From Winogradskyella sp. (GTDB lineage: Bacteria; Bacteroidota; Bacteroidia; Flavobacteriales; Flavobacteriaceae): a stretch of 39,995 bases of DNA. The notes beneath the pieces are model-generated. The model was not told where the DNA came from. It saw only the letters and a program-made list of their open reading frames with translations, and did no database searches. How positions within the stretch are numbered: position 1 is the stretch's first letter; each line of letters starts with the position of its first letter. A program made the translations under genes and the position numbers. The DNA is taken from positions 1 to 39,995 of the forward strand of contig NZ_JABSST010000021.1 in the NCBI RefSeq assembly GCF_013213975.1. Direction: 5' to 3'. This document shows, piece by piece, positions 25,346 through 34,684 of the stretch.

Positions 25346-27201
25346 TGACAGATATTATTCAACTTTTACCAGACCATGTTGCCAACCAAATTGCAGCTGG
25401 TGAAGTGGTACAGCGTCCTGCTTCTGTAGTTAAAGAACTTTTAGAAAATGCCATTGATGCTGGATCCACAGAAGTTAAACTTATTATTAAAGATGCTGGT
25501 AAAACACTAGTTCAGGTTATTGATAATGGTAAGGGTATGAGTGTTACTGATGCGCGTTTGAGTTTTGAGCGTCATGCCACGTCAAAAATCAGATCAGCAG
25601 AAGATTTATTTCACTTACAAACCAAAGGGTTTAGAGGTGAAGCGCTAGCAAGTATTGCAGCAATTGCCCATGTAGAACTTAAGACTAAGCGTCCTGAAGA
25701 TGAACTTGGTACTGCCATTGAGATCGAAGGGAGTAAAGTAAAATCGCAAGAGGTGTCTGTAACGCCAACAGGAACCTCTGTTTCAGTAAAAAACTTATTT
25801 TTTAATATACCAGCAAGACGAAATTTTTTAAAATCGGATACCGTTGAATTAAGACATATAACAGACGAATTTCATCGTGTAGCGCTTGCACATCCTAACT
25901 TGGCATTCGCTTTTTACCATAATGGGAGTGAATTATTTAATTTGCCGAGTGAAAATTATAGACAGCGTGTTGTTCATATTTTTGGAAGTAAAACCAATGA
26001 AAAGTTAGTGCCTGTTGATGAAGATACAGAAGTGCTCAAAATATCTGGATTTGTTGGTAAACCAGAATATGCAAAAAAAACACGATCAGAACAATTCTTC
26101 TTTGTTAATCAACGTTTCATTAAGAGTGCCTATCTCAACCATGCTATTAGTGCGGCATTTGAAGGGTTACTGAAAGATGGCTATCATGCAAGTTATTTTT
26201 TAAACCTCGCAGTTGATCCTAAAACTATTGATATTAATATCCATCCTACTAAGACTGAAATAAAATTTGATGATGAGCATACCTTGTATGCTATACTTCG
26301 TTCAGCAGTAAAGCATAGTCTTGGACAGTTTAATATTGCTCCAATACTTGATTTTGAGCATCAGAGTCAACTAAATACACCATACAACTACAAAGATAAA
26401 GTAGGAAAAGCACCGACAATTGAGGTCGATCGCAGTTTTAATCCATTTTCTAGTGACCAGTCTTCATCGAAATCTACTGCGTTTAAATCAGACTATAAAA
26501 AGGCTCCGGCTGCTAATTGGGAGAGTTTGTATGTGGGATTAGAATCTAAGGGCAATAACGCTTCTAACGATTTTGCTGAGGTTACATTCGAAAGTAATCC
26601 TGAAACCGCAACTTTGTTTTCAGATGATGCTATCGCATCGAATAAGACCACTTTTCAACTGCAAAATAAGTACATTGTCAGTACTTTAAAATCTGGTATG
26701 CTAATCATTGATCAAAGTCGTGCGCACCAGCGTATCTTGTATGAAAACTTTTTGAAGCTTATTACCGTTAAAGAGGCCACGAGTCAGCAGCTATTGTTTC
26801 CACTTGAATTGAGCATTACACCTAATGAATGTCTAATTATTAAACACATGCAGACAGATTTAGAGCATGCAGGTTTTGTATTTTCTGAAATTAGAGAAGA
26901 AACTTTAATAGTAACAGGTGTACCTGTTGAAGTACCAGAAAGTGAAGTGTCAATAATTATTGAACAATTGCTTAGTGATGTTGAGACCAATGTGCCTGAT
27001 GCGAGTTTTAGTACTGCTGATTTATTGGCTAAATCAATGGCAAAGAGTCTTGCCATTAAGAATGGGCAACAACTTAATTCACAGGAGCAGGAGCATCTTG
27101 TTAATAGTTTGTTTGCCTGCAAGGAACCAAGTGTTTCACCAACCAATCGACCAACGTTTATAACTATGGATGCAAGGTCAATAGAAAAGAAATTTATATA
27201 A
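25345..27201 (+). CDS. mutL: DNA mismatch repair protein MutL
   Basis: Protein of 618 residues. The N-terminal GHKL ATPase is complete: NQIAAGEVVQRPASVVKELL, ENAIDAGS, DNGKGM, FERHATSKI, and TKGFRGEALASIAAIA. A variable linker (about 340-430) leads to the dimerisation domain. There the endonuclease motif DQHA(X)2E reads DQSRAHQR at 456-463, and the region of the ACR and CPHGRP motifs reads ACKEPSVSPTNRPTF. These key metal ligands seem missing, so it may lack nicking activity, as MutL of E. coli does. Translation is coupled to the small protein before it, and a rhomboid gene follows after 3 bp. Confidence 0.96.
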   Translation: MTDIIQLLPDHVANQIAAGEVVQRPASVVKELLENAIDAGSTEVKLIIKDAGKTLVQVIDNGKGMSVTDARLSFERHATSKIRSAEDLFHLQTKGFRGEALASIAAIAHVELKTKRPEDELGTAIEIEGSKVKSQEVSVTPTGTSVSVKNLFFNIPARRNFLKSDTVELRHITDEFHRVALAHPNLAFAFYHNGSELFNLPSENYRQRVVHIFGSKTNEKLVPVDEDTEVLKISGFVGKPEYAKKTRSEQFFFVNQRFIKSAYLNHAISAAFEGLLKDGYHASYFLNLAVDPKTIDINIHPTKTEIKFDDEHTLYAILRSAVKHSLGQFNIAPILDFEHQSQLNTPYNYKDKVGKAPTIEVDRSFNPFSSDQSSSKSTAFKSDYKKAPAANWESLYVGLESKGNNASNDFAEVTFESNPETATLFSDDAIASNKTTFQLQNKYIVSTLKSGMLIIDQSRAHQRILYENFLKLITVKEATSQQLLFPLELSITPNECLIIKHMQTDLEHAGFVFSEIREETLIVTGVPVEVPESEVSIIIEQLLSDVETNVPDASFSTADLLAKSMAKSLAIKNGQQLNSQEQEHLVNSLFACKEPSVSPTNRPTFITMDARSIEKKFI

Positions 27202-27204
27202 GTT

Positions 27205-27972
27205 ATGAGGCAAGGGATCACAGATGCAGTAAAACACTTATTGATTATAAATGTAATCATGTATATCGGAATGATGACTGTTGGTCATCAAGGCGAACCA
27301 TTTTCTACTTGGTTTGCTTTGCATTTTCCAAAAAATCCATTATTTCAACCATGGCAGGTGTTAACGCACATGTTTATGCATAGCAGTCAAACTTTTGCGC
27401 ATATTTTATTTAATATGTTTGCTTTATGGATGTTTGGGACTGCCGTTGAGCAAGTATTTGGTTGGAAAAAGTTCTTAACTTTTTATCTTTTATCTGGTTT
27501 TGGTGCAGCATTCATTCAAATTGCGTTTTCCTATTATCAATATAATACAGGACTTATTGCCTTAGTAGAGTCTGGTGTTTCTGAAAGTACCATTATTAAT
27601 TTACTATCTAATGGACAATACGATCCAAATTGGGCCAATGTGCTGGGTAGTTTAGAAGATGCTCAAACTTTTGCGGCCTCTTATATTGTGCCTATGGTTG
27701 GTGCTTCTGGAGCAATTATGGGTGTGCTTGTGGCTTTTGGTATGTTGTTTCCAGAATCTAAGTTGATGCTTATTTTCTTACCGATTCCAATTAAGGCTAA
27801 ATACTTTATTCCTGCTATCATTGCTTTAGACTTATTTTCTGGTTTAACAGGGCAAGCCATATTTAGTCCAAGTAATACAGCTTTTATGGCTCACGTAGGT
27901 GGAGCACTAACAGGTTTTCTATTAATGTATTTCTGGAAAAAGAATGAACGTGATAAATACCGTTGGAACTAA
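27205..27972 (+). CDS. Rhomboid intramembrane serine protease (copy 1)
   Basis: Protein of 255 residues with about six membrane helices. Catalytic signatures are present: HMFMHSSQTFAHILFNMFAL in helix two (the H-(x)n-H-NM pattern), GASGAIMG with the nucleophile serine, and AHVGGALTGF with the catalytic histidine. An insertion of about 50 residues between the second helix pair and the active serine (LIALVESGVSESTIINLLSN onward) sets it apart from its neighbour. Predicted to cut transmembrane substrates, which are unknown. It abuts copy 2 with no gap. Confidence 0.92.
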   Translation: MRQGITDAVKHLLIINVIMYIGMMTVGHQGEPFSTWFALHFPKNPLFQPWQVLTHMFMHSSQTFAHILFNMFALWMFGTAVEQVFGWKKFLTFYLLSGFGAAFIQIAFSYYQYNTGLIALVESGVSESTIINLLSNGQYDPNWANVLGSLEDAQTFAASYIVPMVGASGAIMGVLVAFGMLFPESKLMLIFLPIPIKAKYFIPAIIALDLFSGLTGQAIFSPSNTAFMAHVGGALTGFLLMYFWKKNERDKYRWN

Positions 27973-28839
27973 ATGACAACTATAGAAAGACTAAAATATA
28001 GATACAATCTACTCGATGTTTTTGGAAAAATCATCACGGTTAATGTTATTGTATTTGCTCTTGATCTTATCTTTTCCAGCCTTTTTAGACTGAATATTGT
28101 AAAGTACTTTGTTATACCTTCTGGTTTTGACGATTTTATCTGGCAACCATGGTCGCTATTGACGTATGGCTTTTTACATTCTGGTCTATTTCACTTGTTA
28201 TTTAATATGTTGTTTCTGTTTTACCTTTCTCGTACAGCCTCTAATCTTTTTAGGACTAAGATGGTTCTTAATATTTATTTGCTTGGTATTATCTCGGGTG
28301 GATTAGCCTATTTGGCCGTTTCTAATATTATTCCTGGAAATTTTTTCGGTACCAGAAATGGAGTTATGGTTGGGGCATCTGCCGGTGTCAGTGCCTTGTT
28401 AATGTTTGTTGCCATTTACATGCCAGATTCGCAGATTCGCTTAATCAATATGTTCAATGTAAAGTGGATGCATATTGCGTTATTCTTTGTGGCTATGGAC
28501 GTATTTAGGATATTACTTGGGATTAATCAAGGCGGATATATTGCACATCTCGGAGGCTATTTATTGGGTTATTATTATGCAACACAATTAAAGAAGGGTA
28601 AAGACATTGGTCTAGGTTTTGAAAGGACTATGGATTCATTCATGGGGTGGTTTAAGCCAAAATCTTCTTTGAAAACTGTACATCGTAACGCAGTAAGAAC
28701 AAGTAAACCAAAACCTTCTGTAAAAGATGAAAAGCAGAAAAAGATAGATGCTATTTTAGATAAGATAAGTAAGAGCGGTTATGATAGTTTATCTGCAAAA
28801 GAAAAGGCTTTTTTGTTTGATGCGAGTAAGGAGGATTAA
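27973..28839 (+). CDS. Rhomboid intramembrane serine protease (copy 2)
   Basis: Protein of 288 residues. Six or so helices contain YGFLHSGLFHLLFNMLFL, GASAGVSALL with the serine, and AHLGGYLLGYY with the histidine, so it is predicted active. A soluble C-terminal tail of about 80 residues follows (LKTVHRNAVRTSKPKPSVKD onward), ending in a short helical module (IDAILDKISKSGYDSLSAKE), a motif seen at the C-terminus of many flavobacterial rhomboids. The start directly follows the stop of copy 1, so the pair is translated together. Confidence 0.92.
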   Translation: MTTIERLKYRYNLLDVFGKIITVNVIVFALDLIFSSLFRLNIVKYFVIPSGFDDFIWQPWSLLTYGFLHSGLFHLLFNMLFLFYLSRTASNLFRTKMVLNIYLLGIISGGLAYLAVSNIIPGNFFGTRNGVMVGASAGVSALLMFVAIYMPDSQIRLINMFNVKWMHIALFFVAMDVFRILLGINQGGYIAHLGGYLLGYYYATQLKKGKDIGLGFERTMDSFMGWFKPKSSLKTVHRNAVRTSKPKPSVKDEKQKKIDAILDKISKSGYDSLSAKEKAFLFDASKED

Positions 28840-28845
28840 GCGATT

Positions 28846-29871
28846 ATGAAAAAAATGAAGTTTTTTGGAAGCCTTGTGTTTTTTGTCAACTCCTTGGCAG
28901 CATTCCTGTTATTAATTTCATACATATTGCCTTATATACCTCCTAAGAGCTTTTCTTCGTTGTCGGTTTTAAGTTTGAGCGTACCTTTATTAATCATAAT
29001 TAATGCTTTCTTTTTTGTGTATTGGGTATTACGACTTAGAAAACAACTCTTACTGTCTCTATTTGTTCTAGCTTTAGGTTGGAATCATGTAGGCTCACTC
29101 TATAAATTCTCATCGAGCGAACCAACGTCTAATAACGAAAGTATGTCTGTATTGTCATTTAATGTTAGATTATTTAACGAGTATAAATGGTTGCCGAGTG
29201 AAACAATTAAAGAAGATATAGTTAAGCTTATTCAGACAGAGTCTCCTGAAATAGTTTGTTTGCAAGAGTACCGACGAGGAAATCCAGTTAAGCTTGACGG
29301 TTACTATAATTTTAATGCTACATACACTAAAGAAACTCGAGGAGGTCAAGTTATTTATTCGAAGTTTCCCATTATTAATTCTGGCTCTCTTGAATTTCAG
29401 AATACTAACAATAATGCAATTTTTGCAGATATTGTAAAACAAAAGGACACGATTAGAGTTTATAACATGCATTTACAATCTGCTAGAATAAATACAGAGC
29501 ATGAGGAAATTAGTACGCGAACATCAGGTAGTTTGTTTAAGCGAGTGGGTAGAATGTTTAAAGCGCAGCAGGAACAGGTAGAACTATTTAAAAAACATAA
29601 ATCACAATGTCCATATAAGGTAATTGTAACTGGCGATTTTAATAATACTGCCTATTCTTACACTTTTGATCAAATTACAGGCGATGATCTCATTGATACG
29701 TTTGCTGAAGCAGGTTCTGGCTTTGGCAAAACGTTTGAGTTTAAGTATTTTCCAATGAGAATCGATTTTGTTCTAGCTGATAAGGAATTCCAAGTCAACG
29801 GATTTAAAACGTATAACGATATAAAATTATCAGATCACTATCCTGTAGTAGCTACCCTTAGCTTAGATTAA
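28846..29871 (+). CDS. Membrane-anchored endonuclease/exonuclease/phosphatase (EEP) family protein
   Basis: Protein of 341 residues. Three membrane helices occupy the first 85 residues, then an EEP domain begins: MSVLSFNVRLFNEYKW (Asn of the active site), IVCLQEYR (metal glutamate), VYNMHLQS, VTGDFNNTA (Asp/Asn), and KLSDHYPVVA (final Asp-His). The fold serves nucleases, sphingomyelinases and phosphoinositide phosphatases, so the substrate is open; membrane anchoring fits an extracytoplasmic phosphodiesterase. The last 9 bp overlap the convergent DUF6122 gene. Confidence 0.9.
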   Translation: MKKMKFFGSLVFFVNSLAAFLLLISYILPYIPPKSFSSLSVLSLSVPLLIIINAFFFVYWVLRLRKQLLLSLFVLALGWNHVGSLYKFSSSEPTSNNESMSVLSFNVRLFNEYKWLPSETIKEDIVKLIQTESPEIVCLQEYRRGNPVKLDGYYNFNATYTKETRGGQVIYSKFPIINSGSLEFQNTNNNAIFADIVKQKDTIRVYNMHLQSARINTEHEEISTRTSGSLFKRVGRMFKAQQEQVELFKKHKSQCPYKVIVTGDFNNTAYSYTFDQITGDDLIDTFAEAGSGFGKTFEFKYFPMRIDFVLADKEFQVNGFKTYNDIKLSDHYPVVATLSLD

Positions 29872-30171
29872 TATACAATCTGCTGAATCCGCTACTATAT
29901 GTGCTAAAAGTCCAAGTCCAATAAGTCTTGTTTGTTTAGGAAACAAAAGCAATACATAGATTATTATGGCGAAGTCAGAGTGTAGCGGATGATAATTTAT
30001 ACTGCAACGGTTGGGATCAAATATTGGGTTGGCTAAAAGATGGTCTAAATCAATGATAAAGGCTAATAACATTATCAGATAAGTTTTGAGCCAATTGTGT
30101 CTATACCATACTAAGGCTATTAATAGCGGTAAACCAAAATGTAGTCCATAATGTATAATGAACTTAAGCAT
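29863..30171 (-). CDS. DUF6122 family membrane protein
   Basis: Protein of 102 residues with three or four hydrophobic segments. Conserved polar positions sit within or beside them: HYGLHFGLPL near the start, FIIDLDHLLANPIFDPNRC in the middle, and LHSDFA plus LLAHIVADSADC toward the end. The spaced His and Asp residues recall membrane metal-binding sites, but activity is not known. Its start overlaps the WbqC-like gene by 8 bp, and its 3' end overlaps the convergent EEP gene by 9 bp. Confidence 0.82.
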   Translation of the reverse strand: MLKFIIHYGLHFGLPLLIALVWYRHNWLKTYLIMLLAFIIDLDHLLANPIFDPNRCSINYHPLHSDFAIIIYVLLLFPKQTRLIGLGLLAHIVADSADCILI

Positions 30172-30787
30172 TACTATTTATTTTCAGTGTATTGAGGTAA
30201 AGACTAGAACTTGGTCCTTGATTAAATAAAAGATCTAATATGCTTAAGTTAGACATGAAGCCATGTTTTTCGGTAAACACTTGCACGTAAGAATTCAAAT
30301 CGTTCATGGAATAGTTTCTTTGAACCATTGACCGAAAGTCTCTCATGCCCTTTGGATTCTGATCAAATTTTTCAGTGAATTGCGGCTTTAAATCTAATTG
30401 CAATGACTCATTCAATAGCTCAAAACATTGGAGATTTAAATCCATTATAAAGTCAAACCTTTTTTCAAAAATTGGCATTAAATCGTCAATATAAAACTCG
30501 AAGAAGGGTGACATACTGTAGGCTGATTGTAATGACTTAAGATGCAGTTGTTGCCAGTTATTGTTATTTGCAATCTTAACGTCCTTATATAGTTGTCTAT
30601 TATTCTGAGTATAGCTCACAGGCACAGTTAAGGCTAATTTACCATTGGCTCCATAAATTTCAGTTCTATTTCTAAAGCATTGCTTTTGGTAATTATCGCT
30701 GACCTCAAACCAAAAAGCATCAGATTGAACCATCACTGCGAAATGTGTTATGTTAGGGAAATAGGTAGGATATAAAAGACTATCCAT
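30164..30787 (-). CDS. WbqC-like family protein
   Basis: Protein of 207 residues, cytoplasmic. It fits the WbqC-like family: LLYPTYFPNITHFAVMVQSD at the start, QKQCFRNRTEIYGANGKLAL and LTVPV following, and LKSLQSAYSMSPFFEFYIDD in the middle. WbqC was named from O-antigen gene clusters, but the biochemistry is unclear and this copy sits outside any polysaccharide cluster. In this order it follows lepB with a 15-bp gap. Confidence 0.85.
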   Translation of the reverse strand: MDSLLYPTYFPNITHFAVMVQSDAFWFEVSDNYQKQCFRNRTEIYGANGKLALTVPVSYTQNNRQLYKDVKIANNNNWQQLHLKSLQSAYSMSPFFEFYIDDLMPIFEKRFDFIMDLNLQCFELLNESLQLDLKPQFTEKFDQNPKGMRDFRSMVQRNYSMNDLNSYVQVFTEKHGFMSNLSILDLLFNQGPSSSLYLNTLKINSNA

Positions 30788-30802
30788 ACAGCAATTTAAA
30801 GT

Positions 30803-32419
30803 CTATGATTTAGCCTTTTTCTTTTTTCTCCATTTACTAAAACCATAGAGACCTAATATAACGGCTAGAAATGGAATAAAATAGGATGTTCTATTACCAT
30901 TACCACTAACTGTTGTAAAAATTCGGTCCCAGCGGAATTCCCAGTTTTTAATGCCGTCCATGAGTCCATCAATGCTCATCCAGATAAAGACTGGTTTCCC
31001 AAAAATATGGTCATATGGCACAAAGCCCCAGGCTCTTGCATCAACGGAATTATGTCGGTTATCACCCATCATCCAATAATAATCTTGTTTAAAGGTGTAT
31101 GAGGTTGCAGGCTCGTCATTAATAAAAATTTGATTACCTCGTGTTACAACTTCATTGCCTTCGTATTCACCAATAGCACGCTTGTACAATGATATATTTT
31201 CGATATTCAGCTGAACTGTAGCGCCTTCTTTTGGTATCCATAATGGACCAAAATGATCCATATTCCATTTATAGTTAGGATCTCTTGGGAAAACATCATC
31301 CGCTTCTCCTGGTTGTCGGTTAATACGTTCGATACTCGCAACATTCGGTTGTACCTTCAATAAATTTACAGCTTTGTCCGAAGCTGCAGGTAAATAAAAT
31401 GACCCATCATTTGGATTGTATCTAAATCCATCATCTATATCTGCCTTATCAAGCATGTTGTAAAACAAACGTTCTTCACCAGAAGTACTTATTGGTTTTT
31501 TGAGTGTTAAACGATAAGAAAACTGTAGATGCGATCTTGGTGGTAATTTGTTTTGCACTCCATTAATAAATACATAACCATTTCTCAATTCTAAGGTATC
31601 TCCGGGTAAACCTACACAGCGTTTAACAAGGTTTGTTTTCTTATCAATAGGCTTGTAGTAGTTACGATCTGGAGTAAACTTGTTCATATCCAGTAATGTG
31701 TCTGCAGGTTGATTAAACACAACAATATCATTACGTTCTACGTTTTCAAATCCAGGTAGTCTAAAATAGGGTAATTGTAGTTTATTAATTAAAGCGGTGT
31801 TTCTTTCCTCGAAATTATCACTAAATAAATAAGATTTCTTTTTTATTACTGGAATGGTATCATGCACCATTGGGGTAGCAACCGTAGTCATCGGTGTTCT
31901 TGCTCCATAATGAATCTTACTCACGATTAAGAAGTCCCCAACTAAAAGGGATTTTTCTAAAGACGACGATGGAATAACAAAAGGTTGAAAGAAATAGGTA
32001 TGTACAATGGTTGCAGCTACTATTGCAAATAGAATAGAGGTAATCCATTCTCCTGCCGATGTCTTTGGCTTCAATTGCCTGTTTTCTACAAACTGAACAT
32101 CCTCCACATAATTTAAATAGTAGAGATAAAACCCTAGAGTAATGATACAAATTAGGGCATCACGTTTGGTGTCTTTTCCAAAGGTTCTTGCTGTTTCAAC
32201 CCATACTGCTGGAATCATAATTAGATTTACAATTGGTAAAAACATTAGGATAATCCACCACCATGGTCGCGTTATTATTTGCATTAAAACCCAAGCGTTA
32301 TAAATTGGAACAAAAGCTTCCCAAGCCTGTCGACCAGCTTTAACGTATAGTTTCCATGTGCCTAAGCCATGTATTATTTGTATGATTATAAAGAAGATAA
32401 ACCACTGTGTCCAAGTCAT
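30803..32419 (-). CDS. lepB: Signal peptidase I, long Bacteroidota form
   Basis: Protein of 538 residues, far longer than the about 320 of E. coli LepB. The first 115 residues hold several membrane helices and resemble a DUF5684-type module (TWKLYVKAGRQAWEAFVPIY). Another helix precedes the protease domain. Its catalytic Ser lies in FVIPSSSLEKSLLVGDF (near residue 150), the catalytic Lys in LVKRCVGLPGDTLELRNG (near 266), and box E is MMGDNRHNSVDARAWGF (near 455). A large insertion lies between the Lys box and box E. A final helix with a basic tail (SKWRKKKKAKS) ends it. It cleaves signal peptides from exported proteins. Confidence 0.95.
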   Translation of the reverse strand: MTWTQWFIFFIIIQIIHGLGTWKLYVKAGRQAWEAFVPIYNAWVLMQIITRPWWWIILMFLPIVNLIMIPAVWVETARTFGKDTKRDALICIITLGFYLYYLNYVEDVQFVENRQLKPKTSAGEWITSILFAIVAATIVHTYFFQPFVIPSSSLEKSLLVGDFLIVSKIHYGARTPMTTVATPMVHDTIPVIKKKSYLFSDNFEERNTALINKLQLPYFRLPGFENVERNDIVVFNQPADTLLDMNKFTPDRNYYKPIDKKTNLVKRCVGLPGDTLELRNGYVFINGVQNKLPPRSHLQFSYRLTLKKPISTSGEERLFYNMLDKADIDDGFRYNPNDGSFYLPAASDKAVNLLKVQPNVASIERINRQPGEADDVFPRDPNYKWNMDHFGPLWIPKEGATVQLNIENISLYKRAIGEYEGNEVVTRGNQIFINDEPATSYTFKQDYYWMMGDNRHNSVDARAWGFVPYDHIFGKPVFIWMSIDGLMDGIKNWEFRWDRIFTTVSGNGNRTSYFIPFLAVILGLYGFSKWRKKKKAKS

Positions 32420-32480
32420 GATGCTATGTTTAGTCTAGTTGGTTGTAAAGTATTTTAATTTGTTTCAAATATTTGGCAAA

Positions 32481-33182
32481 TTAACCAATGTTTAACACAT
32501 CTTTCATAGTAAAAATGCCTTTTTTATCTTTTATCCATTCTGCTGCAATAACAGCACCTAAAGCAAACCCTTGTCTGTTATGCGCAATATGTTTAATACT
32601 TATGGTATCTATGTCGGATGCATACGTTATTTCATGGGTGCCTGGAATATCAGGAAGGCGTTTTGCTTCAATTTTAATCGTATCACTATTAGCCTTATCC
32701 AGTGCCCAATGGCTATAATTGGTGTTTGCAATAATTTGTTCGGCTAAAGTAATTGCCGTGCCACTTGGTGCATCGAGTTTTTTTGTATGATGAATCTCTT
32801 CAATATCAGTTGTATAACCAGATATATTAGCCATTAATGCACTAAGCTTTTTATTGATTTCGAAAAAGATATTGACTCCAAGACTAAAGTTTGAAGCGTA
32901 CAAAAAGGTTCCATTTTTAGATTTGCAATAGTCTACGACTTCCTTATAGTGATCTAACCATCCTGTTGTTCCAGAAATAATAGGAATATGTGCATCCAAG
33001 GCCTTTTTTATATTAGTTACTGCAGCATCTGGTATACTAAAGTCAATAGCGACATCAGTATTAGAGAAATCAAAACTATCTGACGCATCTGCTATCTTTA
33101 AACTAATACTGTGATTGCGCTCTTTAGCAATAGCCTCAATACTTTTACCCATTCTGCCATAACCTAGTAAAGCTATTTTCAT
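32481..33182 (-). CDS. dapB: 4-hydroxy-tetrahydrodipicolinate reductase
   Basis: Protein of 233 residues, slightly short for DapB, which is usual in this phylum. It makes tetrahydrodipicolinate for lysine and meso-diaminopimelate. The nucleotide fold opens with MKIALLGYGRMGKSIEAIA; IDFSIPDA and ISGTTGW line the cofactor site; the catalytic region is DIEEIHHTKKLDAPSGTA. A family end motif (NRQGFALGAVIAAEWI) is present. It abuts the DUF5683 gene (1-bp gap) and lies 61 bp before lepB. Confidence 0.95.
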   Translation of the reverse strand: MKIALLGYGRMGKSIEAIAKERNHSISLKIADASDSFDFSNTDVAIDFSIPDAAVTNIKKALDAHIPIISGTTGWLDHYKEVVDYCKSKNGTFLYASNFSLGVNIFFEINKKLSALMANISGYTTDIEEIHHTKKLDAPSGTAITLAEQIIANTNYSHWALDKANSDTIKIEAKRLPDIPGTHEITYASDIDTISIKHIAHNRQGFALGAVIAAEWIKDKKGIFTMKDVLNIG

Positions 33183-33183
33183 T

Positions 33184-33792
33184 TTAAAATTTAAAATTAA
33201 GTGTTAAGCCCAAATCGGACGAATTTTCCATTTGGTTGTATTGGTAATGTGGACTAAGGGATAGGTTTTCATCAACATTAAATTGCAATAAATGTGCATC
33301 GACATTGGCGTCAATAATGTTAAGAGCGTATAATCCTATAGTTACCAATAGAGAGACTTCCTTATTCCTTCTAAATTGTTGTTGCGCTCGAATTAAACCA
33401 TCATTAGAAATAAGGGGATTGCCGTCAGCATCAGAGAATTCGTCGTCCGTAAACCCAGCCAATCGTCTTTTATAAGCATTTCTATATCGATCAAATTGTT
33501 TATCGTTTCTAACATAAAAGTATATTCCAGTGCCTATAGCACCCCAAACAATGGGAATCTTCCAATATTTTTTATTGTAAGCTTGTCCAGCACCTGGAAG
33601 AATTGCTGAGTAAAATGCAGCTTTAGATGGACGTAAAGGATCAATTGGTTTCCGTTCAATATTCAAGTCTTCAACAACCACCAGCTCTTTATCAATGCCA
33701 ATGCTGGTGCTATCATTTTCTTTTTCTTGCCCTGTTAAAAAAAGCAATGACAAAAGAAAGATAAATACTAAATATGAACGCTTATTTAGCAC
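33184..33792 (-). CDS. DUF5683 domain protein
   Basis: Protein of 202 residues. The only suitable start is a GTG at 33792, inside the end of parB (11-bp overlap); it places the hydrophobic signal (YLVFIFLLSLLFLTGQ) at the N-terminus. The core DUF5683 segment is KAAFYSAILPGAGQAYNKKY and the following WKIPIVWGAIGTGIYFYV, with RYRNAYKRRLAGF after it. The C-terminal half has beta-rich outer-membrane-like character. Function is not known, though the family is constant in this parAB-dapB-lepB arrangement. Confidence 0.85.
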   Translation of the reverse strand: MLNKRSYLVFIFLLSLLFLTGQEKENDSTSIGIDKELVVVEDLNIERKPIDPLRPSKAAFYSAILPGAGQAYNKKYWKIPIVWGAIGTGIYFYVRNDKQFDRYRNAYKRRLAGFTDDEFSDADGNPLISNDGLIRAQQQFRRNKEVSLLVTIGLYALNIIDANVDAHLLQFNVDENLSLSPHYQYNQMENSSDLGLTLNFKF

Positions 33793-34684
33793 GCTGAACC
33801 AATTTTTTTATCCTATTAAAATCTTCTTCAGAATGGAATGGAATTGTGATTTTACCACTTCCATTTTTTCCTAATTTGACATCGATTTTATGCCCAAAAT
33901 AATCTGAGAATTCTTTAACTCCCTTTTTAATGTATTTGGGAATTTCGGTTGGTTCATTTGAAACTGCTGTTTCTGTATTGGTATTTAGATGCTTAACTAA
34001 CTGTTCCGTTGCCCTCACAGATAGTTTATTGCTGATCACTTTTTCATAGACTTCAAGTTGATCTATTTGGCTATCAATATTTACCATAGCTCTACCATGT
34101 CCCATTGAGATAAAACCATCACGCATCCCTGTTTGAATGATAGGATCTAATTTTAAAAGTCTTAAATAATTGGCAATCGTTGAGCGCTTTTTACCCACAC
34201 GTTCGCTCATTTGTTCTTGAGTAAGTTTAATTTCGTCAATTAAACGTTGGTAAGACAAAGCAATTTCAATAGGATCGAGATCTTGACGTTGGATGTTTTC
34301 TACTAGAGCCATCTCCAAGGACTCTTGATCATTAGCAATTCTTATATAAGCAGGAATTGTTTCTAGACCAATTAACTTGGACGCTCTAAAACGTCGCTCA
34401 CCTGAGACGAGCTGGTATTTATTAAAGGCTAACTTTCTAACGGTAATAGGCTGAATAACACCTAACTCTCTTATAGAAGACGCTAACTCTCTAAGCGATT
34501 CTTCATTAAAGTTAGTTCTAGGTTGAAAGGGGTTAACCTCAATACTCGTTATATCAAGTTCAACGATATTACCAACAACCTTATCTGCATTTTTATCATC
34601 AGCAGATTTTATATCATTTTCGGGATCTTTCAATAAGGCTGAAAGTCCTCGCCCTAACGCCTGTTTTTTAGTTGCCTTCGCCAT
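33782..34684 (-). CDS. parB: Chromosome partitioning protein ParB
   Basis: Protein of 300 residues. It has an N-terminal ParA-stimulating segment (KKQALGRGLSALLKDPEND), the CTPase/ParB core with NPFQPRTNFNEESL and SGERRFRAS, and a helix-turn-helix (LTQEQMSERVGKKRSTIANY), followed by the family SMGHGRAM. The C-terminal dimer domain is present. It binds parS sites and spreads along DNA. The start overlaps the parA stop by one base. A parS-like sequence is noted at 2534. Confidence 0.96.
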   Translation of the reverse strand: MAKATKKQALGRGLSALLKDPENDIKSADDKNADKVVGNIVELDITSIEVNPFQPRTNFNEESLRELASSIRELGVIQPITVRKLAFNKYQLVSGERRFRASKLIGLETIPAYIRIANDQESLEMALVENIQRQDLDPIEIALSYQRLIDEIKLTQEQMSERVGKKRSTIANYLRLLKLDPIIQTGMRDGFISMGHGRAMVNIDSQIDQLEVYEKVISNKLSVRATEQLVKHLNTNTETAVSNEPTEIPKYIKKGVKEFSDYFGHKIDVKLGKNGSGKITIPFHSEEDFNRIKKLVQRAK

